A stretch of 64,000 bases of DNA from Bacteroidota bacterium (GCA_016721305.1 JADKIH010000008.1:62001-126000), one strand, 5' to 3'. Counted from the first letter of the stretch, positions 27,474-37,494 are shown. The notes: generated by a model from the letters alone, not told the origin. Made by a program: numbers and translations.

Positions 27474-29528
27474 ATGAAAAAAAGACAAAATAAAACGGCT
27501 CTCTTTCAAAAGGAATTGGTGAATGAAGCATTAGTTCAGTCGTTCGTCAAACTGAATCCGAGAATCATGTTTCGGAACCCGGTAATGTTTACCGTGGAAA
27601 TTGGTACTGCCGTTATGTTGTTTGTGATAGCATACGGACTAATGACAGGAAATAATTCACAGGGCTCCTTTGGTTATAATCTGGCCATTTTCATCATTCT
27701 CTTCCTAACGCTCTTATTTGCAAATTTCGCGGAAGCAATTGCAGAAGCAAGAGGGAAGGCGCAAGCTGATTCACTCCGTAAAACAAGAGAAGACACCCCT
27801 GCGAAGAAAATATTTCCGGTTGGCGATTTATATACCAATGAAGTAAAAGTGGTAAGCTCCTCAACACTTGTTAAAGGCGATGTCTTTTTATGCGAAGCGG
27901 GCGACATCATTCCCACTGACGGAGAAATTATTGAAGGAATTGCAACTATCGACGAAAGTGCAATCACAGGCGAAAGCGCTCCGGTAATTCGAGAATCAGG
28001 TGGTGACAAGTCTTCTGTTACAGGTGGAACCAAAGTCTTGTCCGATAAAATTAAAGTGCAGGTTACCACCGAACCCGGCGAAAGTTTTCTCGATAAAATG
28101 ATTGCCTTAGTTGAAGGTGCATCACGTCAGAAAACGCCGAATGAAATAGCATTGACAATTTTATTGGCCGGATTCACGCTCATTTTTACAATTGTTTGTG
28201 TAACACTAAAGTTCTATGCCGATTATGCAAAAACACCAATTTCCATTGCGGCATATATTTCACTTTTTGTGTGTTTAATTCCGACAACAATTGGCGGCCT
28301 TCTCTCAGCGATTGGCATTGCAGGAATGGATCGGGCATTACGTGCAAACGTAATTACCAAATCAGGGAAAGCCGTTGAAACAGCCGGCGATCTCGATACA
28401 TTGTTATTGGATAAAACAGGAACAATTACAATCGGAAACAGGAAAGCAACTAATTTCTTCCCCGCTCCGGGAATATCTATTGATGATTTTATCAAAGCAA
28501 GTGTTTTGTCGTCATTAGCCGATGAAACACCGGAAGGAAAATCAATTGTTGAGCTGGCCGGAAAAGACGTCAGTAAAAATGCATCTATTGAAGGAGCGAC
28601 ATTGATAAAATTTACAGCAGAAACTCGGAGTAGCGGAGTAAATATGTCTGACGGGCTTCGGATCCGTAAAGGTGCTTACGATGCAATTCGTAGAATCTCT
28701 GAAACTGCCGGAAATACTTTTCCAAAAGAAACGGAGCTAGCAGTAAAAGAAATTGCATCCAACGGTGGCACGCCTCTAGTTGTTTCTGAAAATGAAAAAA
28801 TCCTTGGTGTAATCGAATTGCAAGATATCATCAAGCCCGGCATTCAAGAACGCTTCGAGAGATTGAGAAAGATGGGAGTGAAAACTGTGATGGTAACAGG
28901 AGATAATCCACTTATGGCAAGATACATTGCTGAAAAGGCTGGAGTGGATGATTTCATTGCCGAAGCAAAACCGGAAGACAAAATGAATTACATCCGTAAA
29001 GAACAACAATCAGGAAAGCTTGTTGCAATGATGGGCGATGGAACAAATGATGCGCCTGCCCTTGCTCAAGCTGATGTAGGTGTGGCGATGAATAGCGGAA
29101 CACAGGCAGCAAAAGAAGCAGGTAATATGGTCGATCTTGATAATGATCCTACAAAGTTGATCGAGATCGTTGAAATCGGAAAGCAGTTGTTAATGACTCG
29201 AGGAACGCTTACGACGTTCAGTATTGCAAACGATGTGGCAAAATATTTCGCTATCGTTCCGGCGCTCTTTATTACTTCTATTCCTGCTCTACAGGCCTTA
29301 AATATTATGCACCTGCATTCACCGGCCAGTGCAATTCTCTCGGCTGTGATTTTTAATGCAGTGATTATACCCATGCTGATTCCTCTGGCTTTAAAAGGTG
29401 TTTCGTATAAACCAATAGGAGCAAGTGCATTGTTGCAACGTAATCTGCTTCTATATGGTGGTGGCGGTGTTTTAATTCCATTTATCGGAATTAAGTTAAT
29501 TGATATGCTTGTTACATTGTTTGTATAA
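27474..29528 (+). CDS. kdpB: KdpB, P-type ATPase subunit
   Basis: 684 residues. Phosphorylation motif LLLDKTGTITIGN, actuator loop AITGESAPV, and hinge motif MMGDGTNDAPALAQADVGVAM. It is the ATP-hydrolysing subunit of the high-affinity K+ pump KdpFABC. Length and motifs are normal. It precedes kdpC by 15 bp. Confidence 0.98.
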   Translation: MKKRQNKTALFQKELVNEALVQSFVKLNPRIMFRNPVMFTVEIGTAVMLFVIAYGLMTGNNSQGSFGYNLAIFIILFLTLLFANFAEAIAEARGKAQADSLRKTREDTPAKKIFPVGDLYTNEVKVVSSSTLVKGDVFLCEAGDIIPTDGEIIEGIATIDESAITGESAPVIRESGGDKSSVTGGTKVLSDKIKVQVTTEPGESFLDKMIALVEGASRQKTPNEIALTILLAGFTLIFTIVCVTLKFYADYAKTPISIAAYISLFVCLIPTTIGGLLSAIGIAGMDRALRANVITKSGKAVETAGDLDTLLLDKTGTITIGNRKATNFFPAPGISIDDFIKASVLSSLADETPEGKSIVELAGKDVSKNASIEGATLIKFTAETRSSGVNMSDGLRIRKGAYDAIRRISETAGNTFPKETELAVKEIASNGGTPLVVSENEKILGVIELQDIIKPGIQERFERLRKMGVKTVMVTGDNPLMARYIAEKAGVDDFIAEAKPEDKMNYIRKEQQSGKLVAMMGDGTNDAPALAQADVGVAMNSGTQAAKEAGNMVDLDNDPTKLIEIVEIGKQLLMTRGTLTTFSIANDVAKYFAIVPALFITSIPALQALNIMHLHSPASAILSAVIFNAVIIPMLIPLALKGVSYKPIGASALLQRNLLLYGGGGVLIPFIGIKLIDMLVTLFV

Positions 29529-29543
29529 TCAAAGAAAAATAAA

Positions 29544-30122
29544 ATGAAAACTCATTTAATGCCTGCACTAAAACTAACCCTTATTTGTATTCTGGTTTTC
29601 TCCGGAATCTACACGGTTACAATCTGGGGTATAGGTCAAATCGTTGCTCCTAATAACGGTAAAGGAGAAATAGTGAATTATGTAAACTCGAAGGAGAATT
29701 TAAAGTATGGCTTTGTAAACATCGGACAGTCGTTTACGTCCGACAATTATTTTTGGTCACGTCCCTCAGCTGTCGGTTACAATGCTGCCGGGTCGGGAGC
29801 AAGTAATAAAGGCGCTACCAATGAGGAATATCTCGCTCTTGTTCAGTCACGAATAGATACATTTCTAATACATAATCCGAATGTAGCCAAAAGCGATATT
29901 CCTGTTGAAATGGTTACTGCTTCCGGAAGCGGATTAGATCCGAATATTTCACCGAAAGCTGCCATGGTTCAGATTAGTCGAATTGCAAAAGCCAGAAATA
30001 TTTCAGAAAGCAAGGTCGAATCATTAGTAAATGAATATACAGAAAAACCATTGCTTGGAATGTTCGGGCCGGCTCGAATTAATATATTAAAATTAAATAT
30101 TGCATTAGATGCACTCAAATAA
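29544..30122 (+). CDS. kdpC: KdpC, accessory subunit
   Basis: 192 residues with one N-terminal membrane helix (about 10-33) and an extracytoplasmic domain. Family marks: GQSFTSDNYFWSRPSAV, where the usual Gly before Arg-Pro-Ser is Ser, and TASGSGLDPNISPKAAMVQI. It is thought to increase K+ affinity in the KdpFABC complex. It lies 6 bp before the porin gene. Confidence 0.96.
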   Translation: MKTHLMPALKLTLICILVFSGIYTVTIWGIGQIVAPNNGKGEIVNYVNSKENLKYGFVNIGQSFTSDNYFWSRPSAVGYNAAGSGASNKGATNEEYLALVQSRIDTFLIHNPNVAKSDIPVEMVTASGSGLDPNISPKAAMVQISRIAKARNISESKVESLVNEYTEKPLLGMFGPARINILKLNIALDALK

Positions 30123-30128
30123 GAAAAA

Positions 30129-31205
30129 ATGAAAACAATATACCTAACACTATTTCTGTTAATATCAACATTTGCTTCTGCACAGCTTGATACTTCAAAA
30201 GCTAATGTGAGTTTTTCCGGTTTTGCTGAAGTTTATTACTCTTATGATTTCAACCAGCCGAAAGATCATAACAGGCCGGCATTCTTTTATAGTCATAATC
30301 GGCATAATGAGTTTAGTCTTAATCTCGGTTTTGTAAAAGCTGCTTATAACTCCGATAAGGTTCGTGCAAACTTAGCACTTGGTGTAGGAACTTATATGAA
30401 CGTAAACTATTCTGCCGAGCCAGGTGTGCTTAAAAATGTTTTTGAAGCTAATGGAGGGATAAAGCTTTCAGCAAAGAAAAATTTATGGCTTGATGCAGGA
30501 ATCTTTGCTTCACATATCGGATTTGAAAGTGCGGTGTCGAAGGATTGTTGGGCTTTAACACGTAGTATTTTAGGCGAAAATTGTCCCTATTACGAAAGTG
30601 GCGCGAAAATATCCTATACTTCGGATAATTCGAAGTGGTTTTTGTGTGGATTGATTCTGAATGGCTGGCAGCATATTCAACGGCCGGACTGGAATAATAC
30701 TCCTGCTTTCGGCAGTCAGATTACATTTACTCCAAATGATAAAATCACACTGAATTACAGTACATACGTCGGAAATGAAAAGCCCGATTCGGCTAAACAA
30801 ATGAGATACTTTCATAATTTTTATGGAATGATTCATTTTACAGATAAGTTTCATCTTACTGCCGGATTCGATTATGGAATGGAGAAAAGCTCGCCAACGG
30901 GTAGCGCTTTTAATTCATGGTACAGTCCTGTTGTAATAGTGAAAGTTGTTTTGAATAGTCAGTGGGCTGTAGTTGGAAGAGCGGAATATTATGTCGACAA
31001 AAAAGGAGTCATCATTGCTTCGGGTACGGAAAATGGATTTCAGACTACCGGTTATTCAATTAATTTAGATTACAAGGTTCGGGAAAATGCAATCTGGAGG
31101 ATTGAAGCAAGAACATTGAATAGTAAGGATAAAGTCTTTTTGAAGGACGGAAATACGGTAAATACCAATACCTTTGTGACAACATCACTGGCAATTTCGT
31201 TTTAA
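30129..31205 (+). CDS. Outer-membrane beta-barrel porin of the kdp operon
   Basis: 358 residues. Signal peptide (LISTFASAQ), then alternating beta-strand sequence with frequent aromatic residues and a C terminus ending NTFVTTSLAISF, the usual terminal strand with Phe. It carries the FSGFAEVYYSYDFNQP start seen in Bacteroidota porins of unknown specificity. It sits between kdpC and the sensor gene and overlaps the sensor start by one base, so it belongs to the operon. A role in bringing K+ through the outer membrane is inferred from context only. Confidence 0.85.
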   Translation: MKTIYLTLFLLISTFASAQLDTSKANVSFSGFAEVYYSYDFNQPKDHNRPAFFYSHNRHNEFSLNLGFVKAAYNSDKVRANLALGVGTYMNVNYSAEPGVLKNVFEANGGIKLSAKKNLWLDAGIFASHIGFESAVSKDCWALTRSILGENCPYYESGAKISYTSDNSKWFLCGLILNGWQHIQRPDWNNTPAFGSQITFTPNDKITLNYSTYVGNEKPDSAKQMRYFHNFYGMIHFTDKFHLTAGFDYGMEKSSPTGSAFNSWYSPVVIVKVVLNSQWAVVGRAEYYVDKKGVIIASGTENGFQTTGYSINLDYKVRENAIWRIEARTLNSKDKVFLKDGNTVNTNTFVTTSLAISF

Positions 31206-32338
31206 TGTCTGATTTAGAAAATAAGGAGCAAAATGTCGAGCATTTTCTTGAGCTGATCCGCAAATCTAGGCGCGGAAAGTTCAAGATTTATATTGGCATG
31301 AGTGCAGGTGTCGGCAAAACATACCGAATGTTGCAGGAAGCGCATTCATTATTAAAAAATGGTATCGATTTAAAAATCGGTTACATTGAGCCACATCAAC
31401 GTGCAGAGACAATTGCTTTAATCGATGGACTCCCTGTTATACCGAGGCGGAAGCTTTTTTATAAGGGTAAAGAATTGGACGAAATGGATGTTCAGGCAGT
31501 CATTAATTCTCATCCTGAAGTTGTAGTCGTCGACGAACTGGCGCACACGAATATAGAAGGAAGTCAAAATGAAAAGCGCTGGCAGGATGTAATGGATATC
31601 TTAAATGCCGGAATTAATGTTATCAGTGCCGTAAACATACAGCACATCGAAAGCCTGAATTCGGAAATCCAAAAAATTACCGGCATTGAAGTTAAGGAGC
31701 GCATCCCTGATAAAGTACTTGCAATGGCAGACGAAGTGGTTAATATCGATTTAACAGCGGATGAATTGATTGCCAGATTGAAAGAGGGTAAAATTTATCA
31801 GGCCGAAAAAATTGAAGCAGCACTCAAGAACTTTTTTAAAGCCGAGCATATATTGCAGCTGCGCGAATTAGCTTTACGTGAAGTTGCTTCGCAGGTTGAA
31901 CGAAAAATTGAAACAGAGCTGCCTCAAAATATTGCGCGCCGCCATGAAAAATTTCTAGCCTGTATCAGCAGTAACGATGAGGTTTCACGGATGATCATTC
32001 GAAAAACAGCACGTCTTGCTTCCTATTACAATTCCAGCTGGTATGTATTGTATGTTCAGACTGAAAAGGAACATGCAGATAAAATTGGCCTTGCCGCGCA
32101 ACGTCATTTGATAAATAATTTTAAAATGGCAACCGAAATGGGAGCCGAGTTGATTCGTGTTCAAAACAGCAATATTGCCAAGGCTATCATTGAAACCGCA
32201 GAGCAAAAGGGAATCACCACTATATGTATTGGGAAACCGCATTTCAGTTTGGTTAAAATTATTCTGGCAACAAATATCTTTAACCAGCTGCTTACTAAAT
32301 TATCTTCTTCGGATATCGATATCGTAATTCTTTCCTGA
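31205..32338 (+). CDS. kdpD: KdpD N-terminal sensor module with USP domain (no kinase)
   Basis: 377 residues corresponding only to the cytoplasmic N-terminal half of KdpD. Walker A IGMSAGVGKTYRML and VVVDELAHTN begin the KdpD domain (1-220), and a universal-stress-protein-like domain follows (about 240-375). There is no membrane segment, HisKA or HATPase domain. The gene overlaps the downstream histidine kinase by one base, so the two probably form one sensor. Splitting of KdpD is known in several phyla. It should sense low K+ or ionic strength and modulate the kinase. Confidence 0.93.
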   Translation: MSDLENKEQNVEHFLELIRKSRRGKFKIYIGMSAGVGKTYRMLQEAHSLLKNGIDLKIGYIEPHQRAETIALIDGLPVIPRRKLFYKGKELDEMDVQAVINSHPEVVVVDELAHTNIEGSQNEKRWQDVMDILNAGINVISAVNIQHIESLNSEIQKITGIEVKERIPDKVLAMADEVVNIDLTADELIARLKEGKIYQAEKIEAALKNFFKAEHILQLRELALREVASQVERKIETELPQNIARRHEKFLACISSNDEVSRMIIRKTARLASYYNSSWYVLYVQTEKEHADKIGLAAQRHLINNFKMATEMGAELIRVQNSNIAKAIIETAEQKGITTICIGKPHFSLVKIILATNIFNQLLTKLSSSDIDIVILS

Positions 32339-34038
32339 TGAAAACAAAGATTAAAACCAAGGTTTCGCTTGGAATGGTTTTGCTTTTTATTGTAATCTCA
32401 TTAGTCGGAGGGGTTGGAATTTATTCCATCAATCGTCTGGCAAGTGATAGTAAAGCTATTCTTAAAGCCAATTATGAAAGTTTGCAGTTCGGGAAAAATA
32501 TGCAAGAGGCATTGGATGGATATGAATCGGGAGATAGTTTACTAATAAAAAAGTTTGAAGAAAACCTGATTGCACAGGAACGAAATATCACTGAGGTTGG
32601 AGAGCAGGAAGTTACAAATGAGATTAGGAGTAAGTTTGAAACTTTGTCGGCAAAAGGCAATTCAATAAACTCAATCAATCAGATTCGTAGTTTAATTTAC
32701 AAGGTGGCTGAATTAAATATGAATGCCATTGTGCGGAAAAGCAATGAGGCGCAGCAAACGGCGGATAAAGCGAAAGTATATCTGGCAATTATAGGTACTC
32801 TCGCATTTCTGATTTCGTTTTCCTTTCTTCTTAATTTCCCCGGTTACATAGCAAATCCGATCCGGCAGCTAACCGAGGGTATAAAGGAGATCTCCAATAA
32901 AAATTATTCGCAACGAATTCATCTTAAAAGCGGTGATGAGTTTGGAGAATTGGCCAGTAGTTTTAATGCAATGGCGGAAAAACTGGATGCTTACGAAAAC
33001 AGTAATCTTGCTAAAATTATCTTCGAGAAAAAGAGAATTGACACGATTATCAATAATATGAAAGATCCGATTTTCGGTTTCGACGAGAAACGAAATATCC
33101 TTTTTGCCAATTCAGCAGCTATTAAAGTAATTGGCGTCGAAGAAAATGAACTAATTGGTAAGTATGGTCCTGATGTTGCTTTGAGAAACGATTTATTGAG
33201 AAATCTTCTAAATGCAGAATCGGGAATTACTCCGTTAAAAATCTTCGCCGACAATAAAGAGAGCTATTTTGCAAAAGAAGTATTGCAGATTATGTCCGAC
33301 AATCAACCGATCGGCGAAGTGGTGATGCTTAAAAATATTACTCAGTTCAAGGAGTTAGATCTTGCTAAGACTAATTTCATCGCGACGGTCTCGCATGAAC
33401 TTAAGACACCTCTGGCCTCCATTAAAATGAGTTTGGCTTTGTTGGAAGATAAACGCGTTGGCGAATTGAATCAGGAGCAGGATAAGCTCGTTTCACATAT
33501 TAAAGACGATTCTCAACGCTTACTAAAGATTACCGGAGAGCTTTTAGATCTCGCGCAAGTCGAAACAGGAAATATCCAGTTACACAAAGATCAGGTAGAG
33601 CCACGGGCAATTATGGATTATGCAATTAACGCACTTAAAGTTCAGGCCGAACAAAAGAAAGTTGTCGTTGATGTAAAATGTGACGAAAGTTTGCCTAAAG
33701 TAAATTGCGATCTTGAGAAAACATCATGGGTTCTGGTGAATCTGCTTTCCAATGCCATCCGTTATTCTCCGGAGCAATCACATGTTTTGGTCGAGCTCAC
33801 TGCTGCGAATGACAGTGTAGTTTTTTCGGTAAAGGATTCAGGAAAAGGAATCGATCCAAAGTACAAAACTCGGGTGTTCGAAAAGTTTTATAAAATTCCT
33901 GACGCATATGCAGGCAACACAGGAACAGGACTGGGACTTGCAATTAGTAAGGAATTTATTATTGCACAAGGGGGTGAAATATGGATGGAAAGTGAATTAA
34001 ATCAAGGTAGTAAATTTTCGTTTTTATTGAAAATTTAG
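32338..34038 (+). CDS. Membrane histidine kinase with HAMP and PAS domains, partner of split KdpD
   Basis: 566 residues. Two membrane helices (about 12-30 and 148-170) bracket a helical sensor region. Then come HAMP (NPIRQLTEGIKEISNKNYSQ), PAS (about 235-340), HisKA with phospho-His in ATVSHELKTPLASIK, and HATPase (LLSNAIRYSPEQ, DSGKGI, GTGLGLAISKE). It supplies the kinase module missing from the KdpD-like protein and probably phosphorylates the sigma-54 regulator at 24026. It is the last gene of the kdp operon. Confidence 0.93.
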   Translation: MKTKIKTKVSLGMVLLFIVISLVGGVGIYSINRLASDSKAILKANYESLQFGKNMQEALDGYESGDSLLIKKFEENLIAQERNITEVGEQEVTNEIRSKFETLSAKGNSINSINQIRSLIYKVAELNMNAIVRKSNEAQQTADKAKVYLAIIGTLAFLISFSFLLNFPGYIANPIRQLTEGIKEISNKNYSQRIHLKSGDEFGELASSFNAMAEKLDAYENSNLAKIIFEKKRIDTIINNMKDPIFGFDEKRNILFANSAAIKVIGVEENELIGKYGPDVALRNDLLRNLLNAESGITPLKIFADNKESYFAKEVLQIMSDNQPIGEVVMLKNITQFKELDLAKTNFIATVSHELKTPLASIKMSLALLEDKRVGELNQEQDKLVSHIKDDSQRLLKITGELLDLAQVETGNIQLHKDQVEPRAIMDYAINALKVQAEQKKVVVDVKCDESLPKVNCDLEKTSWVLVNLLSNAIRYSPEQSHVLVELTAANDSVVFSVKDSGKGIDPKYKTRVFEKFYKIPDAYAGNTGTGLGLAISKEFIIAQGGEIWMESELNQGSKFSFLLKI

Positions 34039-34354
34039 ATGATAAATTGAACAGGAATTTTGTTGGATGATGGGAATGGTAATAAGAAGATTTTTCAGCG
34101 AGTCGATTAAAGAAGGCTATACATGGGATTCTCGAGTTGATTTTATTTTGACGTTTTTTTGAAAATCACAATCCTATTCTTACACGCACAGGATTTTTAA
34201 AGAGTTGGCTTTTTTTGGGAGATTCGTGGCGAAGCCTTTTTTATGCAATGATTTGCCAAGAGATTGAGTATCGATCTTGCATTTTGGTAAAAAGCACTTG
34301 TGAAACCATTTTCTTGGATCTGACTATGATAAGATTCTAAAGTGTGTGAATCTT
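34039..34354. other. Spacer without a recognised gene
   Basis: 316 bp, AT-rich. It must contain the end of the kdp transcript and the promoter of the next gene, but I see no strong hairpin, repeat array or open frame. A T-rich run near 34153-34160 and another at 34211-34217 are not preceded by stable stems. Confidence 0.5.
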
Positions 34355-35674
34355 ATGAAAAAATCCAATCGAGGTGGAAGATTGAGATTTAGCGTGAGGC
34401 AAAAACAGCGTTTGTCAATAAGTGTGCGTATTGCGGCCGGTGTTTCTTTTGTACTTGTTTTTACTGCAATCTCTTTTCTGTTTATTCATTTGGCATCTAC
34501 CGAAGATGTCAGAGCTGTATCAAGTGGAGTTACGACCGTGAGTACCGGTACTGCCGGGAAAAATGGTGCGCGAACACTAACATGGAATCACAATGTTACA
34601 GCCGGTACCAATCAGGTGTTAATTGTTGGCGTGACCGCTCAGGATAAACCGGTAACATCTGTTACCTATAACGGATCGGCAATGACGTATGCCGGAAGCG
34701 TAACAAAGAATAGCATGTACATCTGCATCTACTATTTGTTTAATCCAACCGCAGGTAATTTTCAGATAAAAGTGACAGCATCGTCTAACACCGATCTCTA
34801 TGCAGGTTCTGCATTGTTGAGTGGTGTAAGTACAAGCTCACCTCTGTCGACTGTTACAAATTCCGGAACAAGTTCAGCACCTAATTCGAGTGCAGTTACT
34901 GCTACCTCGAGTAATTATGTGTTTAGTGTTCTTGGTACGGTTTCCCGTAATCCTTCGCCTTCAGGCAGTATCACTGAAGTATATGAAGTAGGTTCGTCGC
35001 ATTACAACGCAGCTTCTATTCGTTTAGGCGTTTCGCCTTCTGTAACATTAACCTATTCCCTGGGCTCTACAGCTAATTGGGGAATGGTTTCTGTTGCATT
35101 AAGCACGGCTGTCACGCTTCCTGTTACATGGAAGAGTTTTGAGTTGGCAATTGAGAATGGAAGCGTTGTGGCCAATTGGGTAACGGCGAGTGAAATCAAT
35201 AACGACCGTTTCGTTTTGGAAAAATCTGCTGATGGTATTTCTTTCGAGCAAGTAACTTCCGTGTCGGGAAGTGGTAATGCTACCTACGACAATTTCTATT
35301 CGGCGATTGATCATTCTGCTCCTCAGCAATTGACTTATTATCGTGTGAAACAAATTGACTATGATGGTAAATTCGACTACTCCGAAGTAAAAGTCGTTAA
35401 CCCGGAATTGGCGAAAAAGGAAATCATGATTTTCCCTACCGTAGTGACAACTTTTTTGAATGTTCAATATGCGGCAGGAGAGAAGAAGGGGACAGCAACA
35501 TATCGGATTATTAACTATAGCGGCAGACAGATTGCTACCGGTAATCTTGATCTTGGAGATCTCGAAAACAGTAGTCGAATCGATCTGCCTGATCTGCCAT
35601 TCGGGAATTACATTTTCATTCTCGAAAGTAATGGCGAAGTATTGGGCAAAAGCAAATTCCTGAAGTCGTTGTAA
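34355..35674 (+). CDS. T9SS type A sorting-domain protein, paralogue 1
   Basis: 439 residues from ATG 34355; a GTG nine bases earlier is possible. A basic N-terminal tail (about 30 residues with VRQKQRLSISVRI) precedes one membrane helix (GVSFVLVFTAISFLFIHL), then a Ser/Thr/Gly-rich beta region (TLTWNHNVTAGTNQVLIVGV), a domain like those before sorting tails (FVLEKSADGISFEQV) and a type A C-terminal domain (IMIFPTVVTTFLNVQY to GKSKFLKSL). It should be exported and surface-attached by T9SS. The next gene is a clear paralogue with the same tail and helix. Confidence 0.88.
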   Translation: MKKSNRGGRLRFSVRQKQRLSISVRIAAGVSFVLVFTAISFLFIHLASTEDVRAVSSGVTTVSTGTAGKNGARTLTWNHNVTAGTNQVLIVGVTAQDKPVTSVTYNGSAMTYAGSVTKNSMYICIYYLFNPTAGNFQIKVTASSNTDLYAGSALLSGVSTSSPLSTVTNSGTSSAPNSSAVTATSSNYVFSVLGTVSRNPSPSGSITEVYEVGSSHYNAASIRLGVSPSVTLTYSLGSTANWGMVSVALSTAVTLPVTWKSFELAIENGSVVANWVTASEINNDRFVLEKSADGISFEQVTSVSGSGNATYDNFYSAIDHSAPQQLTYYRVKQIDYDGKFDYSEVKVVNPELAKKEIMIFPTVVTTFLNVQYAAGEKKGTATYRIINYSGRQIATGNLDLGDLENSSRIDLPDLPFGNYIFILESNGEVLGKSKFLKSL

Positions 35675-35718
35675 AATCGTTTAGGATATTATAAAGCATT
35701 CTGAAAATTGAGTGCAGC

Positions 35719-35766
35719 AAATCGGCGTCATATTGAAACTCGTATGTTTCTATGTGACGCCGATTT
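35719..35766 (+). terminator. Terminator-like hairpin after paralogue 1
   Basis: AAATCGGCGTCA (35719-35730) pairs perfectly with 35755-35766 around a 24-base loop, followed by a T-rich tail (GTTTTGT). Confidence 0.8.
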
Positions 35767-36124
35767 GTTTTGTACTATTCTTTGAAATTGTGTTTTGCGA
35801 TATTTCAACTTAATTTTCATCCTGAGTTTCGTGTCCTGGAATAAATTATTTCCGGGAAAGCGGCCAGTGTTTCCGTTTTTTTATTCTAATTAATTGTGTC
35901 TTCCATGAATGTGTTTTCGCAAATTTTGATGCGGAATTCGAAAATAGTATAGAGATTCTTACATCGTGCTTACCTCGCATAGTCCGCCATTTCCGCCTGA
36001 AAAGGCCTTTATCGGTCGGATCTCCTCGAAAAGTCCACCCGTATTTCGTTTAATGAGTCAGCTCTGACTCATTCCTTACACCGAGTGTAAAAGTAGCTCT
36101 GTAACTCTTTATTGCAGACTCCAT
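35767..36124. other. Spacer between the two paralogues, with one palindrome
   Basis: No gene seen. It contains a perfect inverted repeat, AATGAGTCA (36052-36060) and TGACTCATT (36065-36073), with a four-base loop, 52 bp upstream of the second paralogue. No T-run follows, so an operator or 5' leader structure is possible. Confidence 0.7.
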
Positions 36125-37474
36125 ATGAAGAGTAAAAATAGTGGGAGCATGAAAAATTCTTCTAAAGGCAATGGCCTAAGATTTTTAATCAATCAAAAGC
36201 AAAAGCTAAGTGTCGGACTACGAATTGCCATTGGCGTTTCGTTTATCGTTCTGTTTACTGCGATTTCATTTCTGATAATTCACTTGTCGTCAACTGAGAA
36301 AAGTTCGGCCGGTGTAGCAACTATCACATTTGTGAGCAGTGCATCGAATTCCGTTACGGGATCAAAAAACCTCACATGGAATCACACTGTGGCTTCCGGA
36401 ACTGATCAGGTTTTAGTAGTTGGTGTTACAACTTCAAGTCAGCCTGTAACTGCCGTAACCTACAACGGTACGGCGATGACAGCTGCGGGTTCAATATCAA
36501 AAAGCGGGATGCGTGTTTATATGTATTACATGTTTAATCCCGCTACCGGTACTAAGCAGGTGAAAGTCACAACAGCTGTAAATACGAACTTATATGCAGG
36601 CTCCTCCTTGATAAGCGGAGTTAGCAATACTACTCCATTTACAGTCACAACAAACTCAGGAACTTCTTCAGCTCCAAGTACGGGTGTCGTTACAACGGTT
36701 GACGGATATACTGTTCTCACTGTTTTAGGATCAAAAAACAGAAACCCGACCCCAACCTCACCGCTTTCCCAGGTGTATGAATTAGGGTCCAATTTTAATC
36801 ACTACAATAATATGTCGTCCCGAGCAGGCGCGTCGCCATCGGTAGTCGGAGATTTCGCCCTTTCTTCTTCTGACGATTGGGGTGTTGTAACGACAAGTCT
36901 TATTCCTGCGACAACACTTCCGGTAAAATGGAAAAACTTTGAAGTTAGAATTGAGAAACAAAAAGTAGTTGCCGATTGGACTACTGCATCAGAAATAAAT
37001 AATGACCATTTCGTATTAGAGAAATCAACCGACGGATTGAATTTTACTACTGTGACTGTAGTTCGTGGAAGCGGAAATGCTACTTATGACAACTACTACT
37101 CAGCAACTGACGAAAATGGTGCAACGACTTTAACTTATTATAGGGTAAAACAAGTTGATTACGATGGGAAGTCAGATTACACTGATGTTCGTGCCGTCAA
37201 CCCGAATTTTGCACTTAAAGAAATGGTTATCTATCCGACAATGGTGTTTGACCACATGAGAGTTCAGTACCTCTCGGGACAAAATGAAGGAACTGTTCAG
37301 TACAAAATTTTAGATTACCAGGGCCGACCGGTAGCTTCCGGAAATGTTGAATTGAGTGAGTTGTCGGGAAGCTGGCAGGTAGGTCTGGAGACATTACAAA
37401 AAGGAAATTATGTGTTTATTTTGGAAAATAACGGGCAGATTCTAGGAAGGAAGAAGTTTGTGAAGATTGATTAA
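36125..37474 (+). CDS. T9SS type A sorting-domain protein, paralogue 2
   Basis: 449 residues and the same order of domains as the previous gene: basic tail with INQKQKLSVGLRI, membrane helix GVSFIVLFTAISFLIIHL, NLTWNHTVASGTDQVLVVGV, FVLEKSTDGLNFTTV, and a type A tail (MVIYPTMVFDHMRVQY to GRKKFVKID). An internal ATG 24 bases downstream is an alternative start. The N-terminal tail and helix look at least as conserved between the two as the exported part. A tandem duplication is the simplest origin. Confidence 0.88.
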   Translation: MKSKNSGSMKNSSKGNGLRFLINQKQKLSVGLRIAIGVSFIVLFTAISFLIIHLSSTEKSSAGVATITFVSSASNSVTGSKNLTWNHTVASGTDQVLVVGVTTSSQPVTAVTYNGTAMTAAGSISKSGMRVYMYYMFNPATGTKQVKVTTAVNTNLYAGSSLISGVSNTTPFTVTTNSGTSSAPSTGVVTTVDGYTVLTVLGSKNRNPTPTSPLSQVYELGSNFNHYNNMSSRAGASPSVVGDFALSSSDDWGVVTTSLIPATTLPVKWKNFEVRIEKQKVVADWTTASEINNDHFVLEKSTDGLNFTTVTVVRGSGNATYDNYYSATDENGATTLTYYRVKQVDYDGKSDYTDVRAVNPNFALKEMVIYPTMVFDHMRVQYLSGQNEGTVQYKILDYQGRPVASGNVELSELSGSWQVGLETLQKGNYVFILENNGQILGRKKFVKID

Positions 37475-37494
37475 TCAGGCTCGAATTGAAAATG

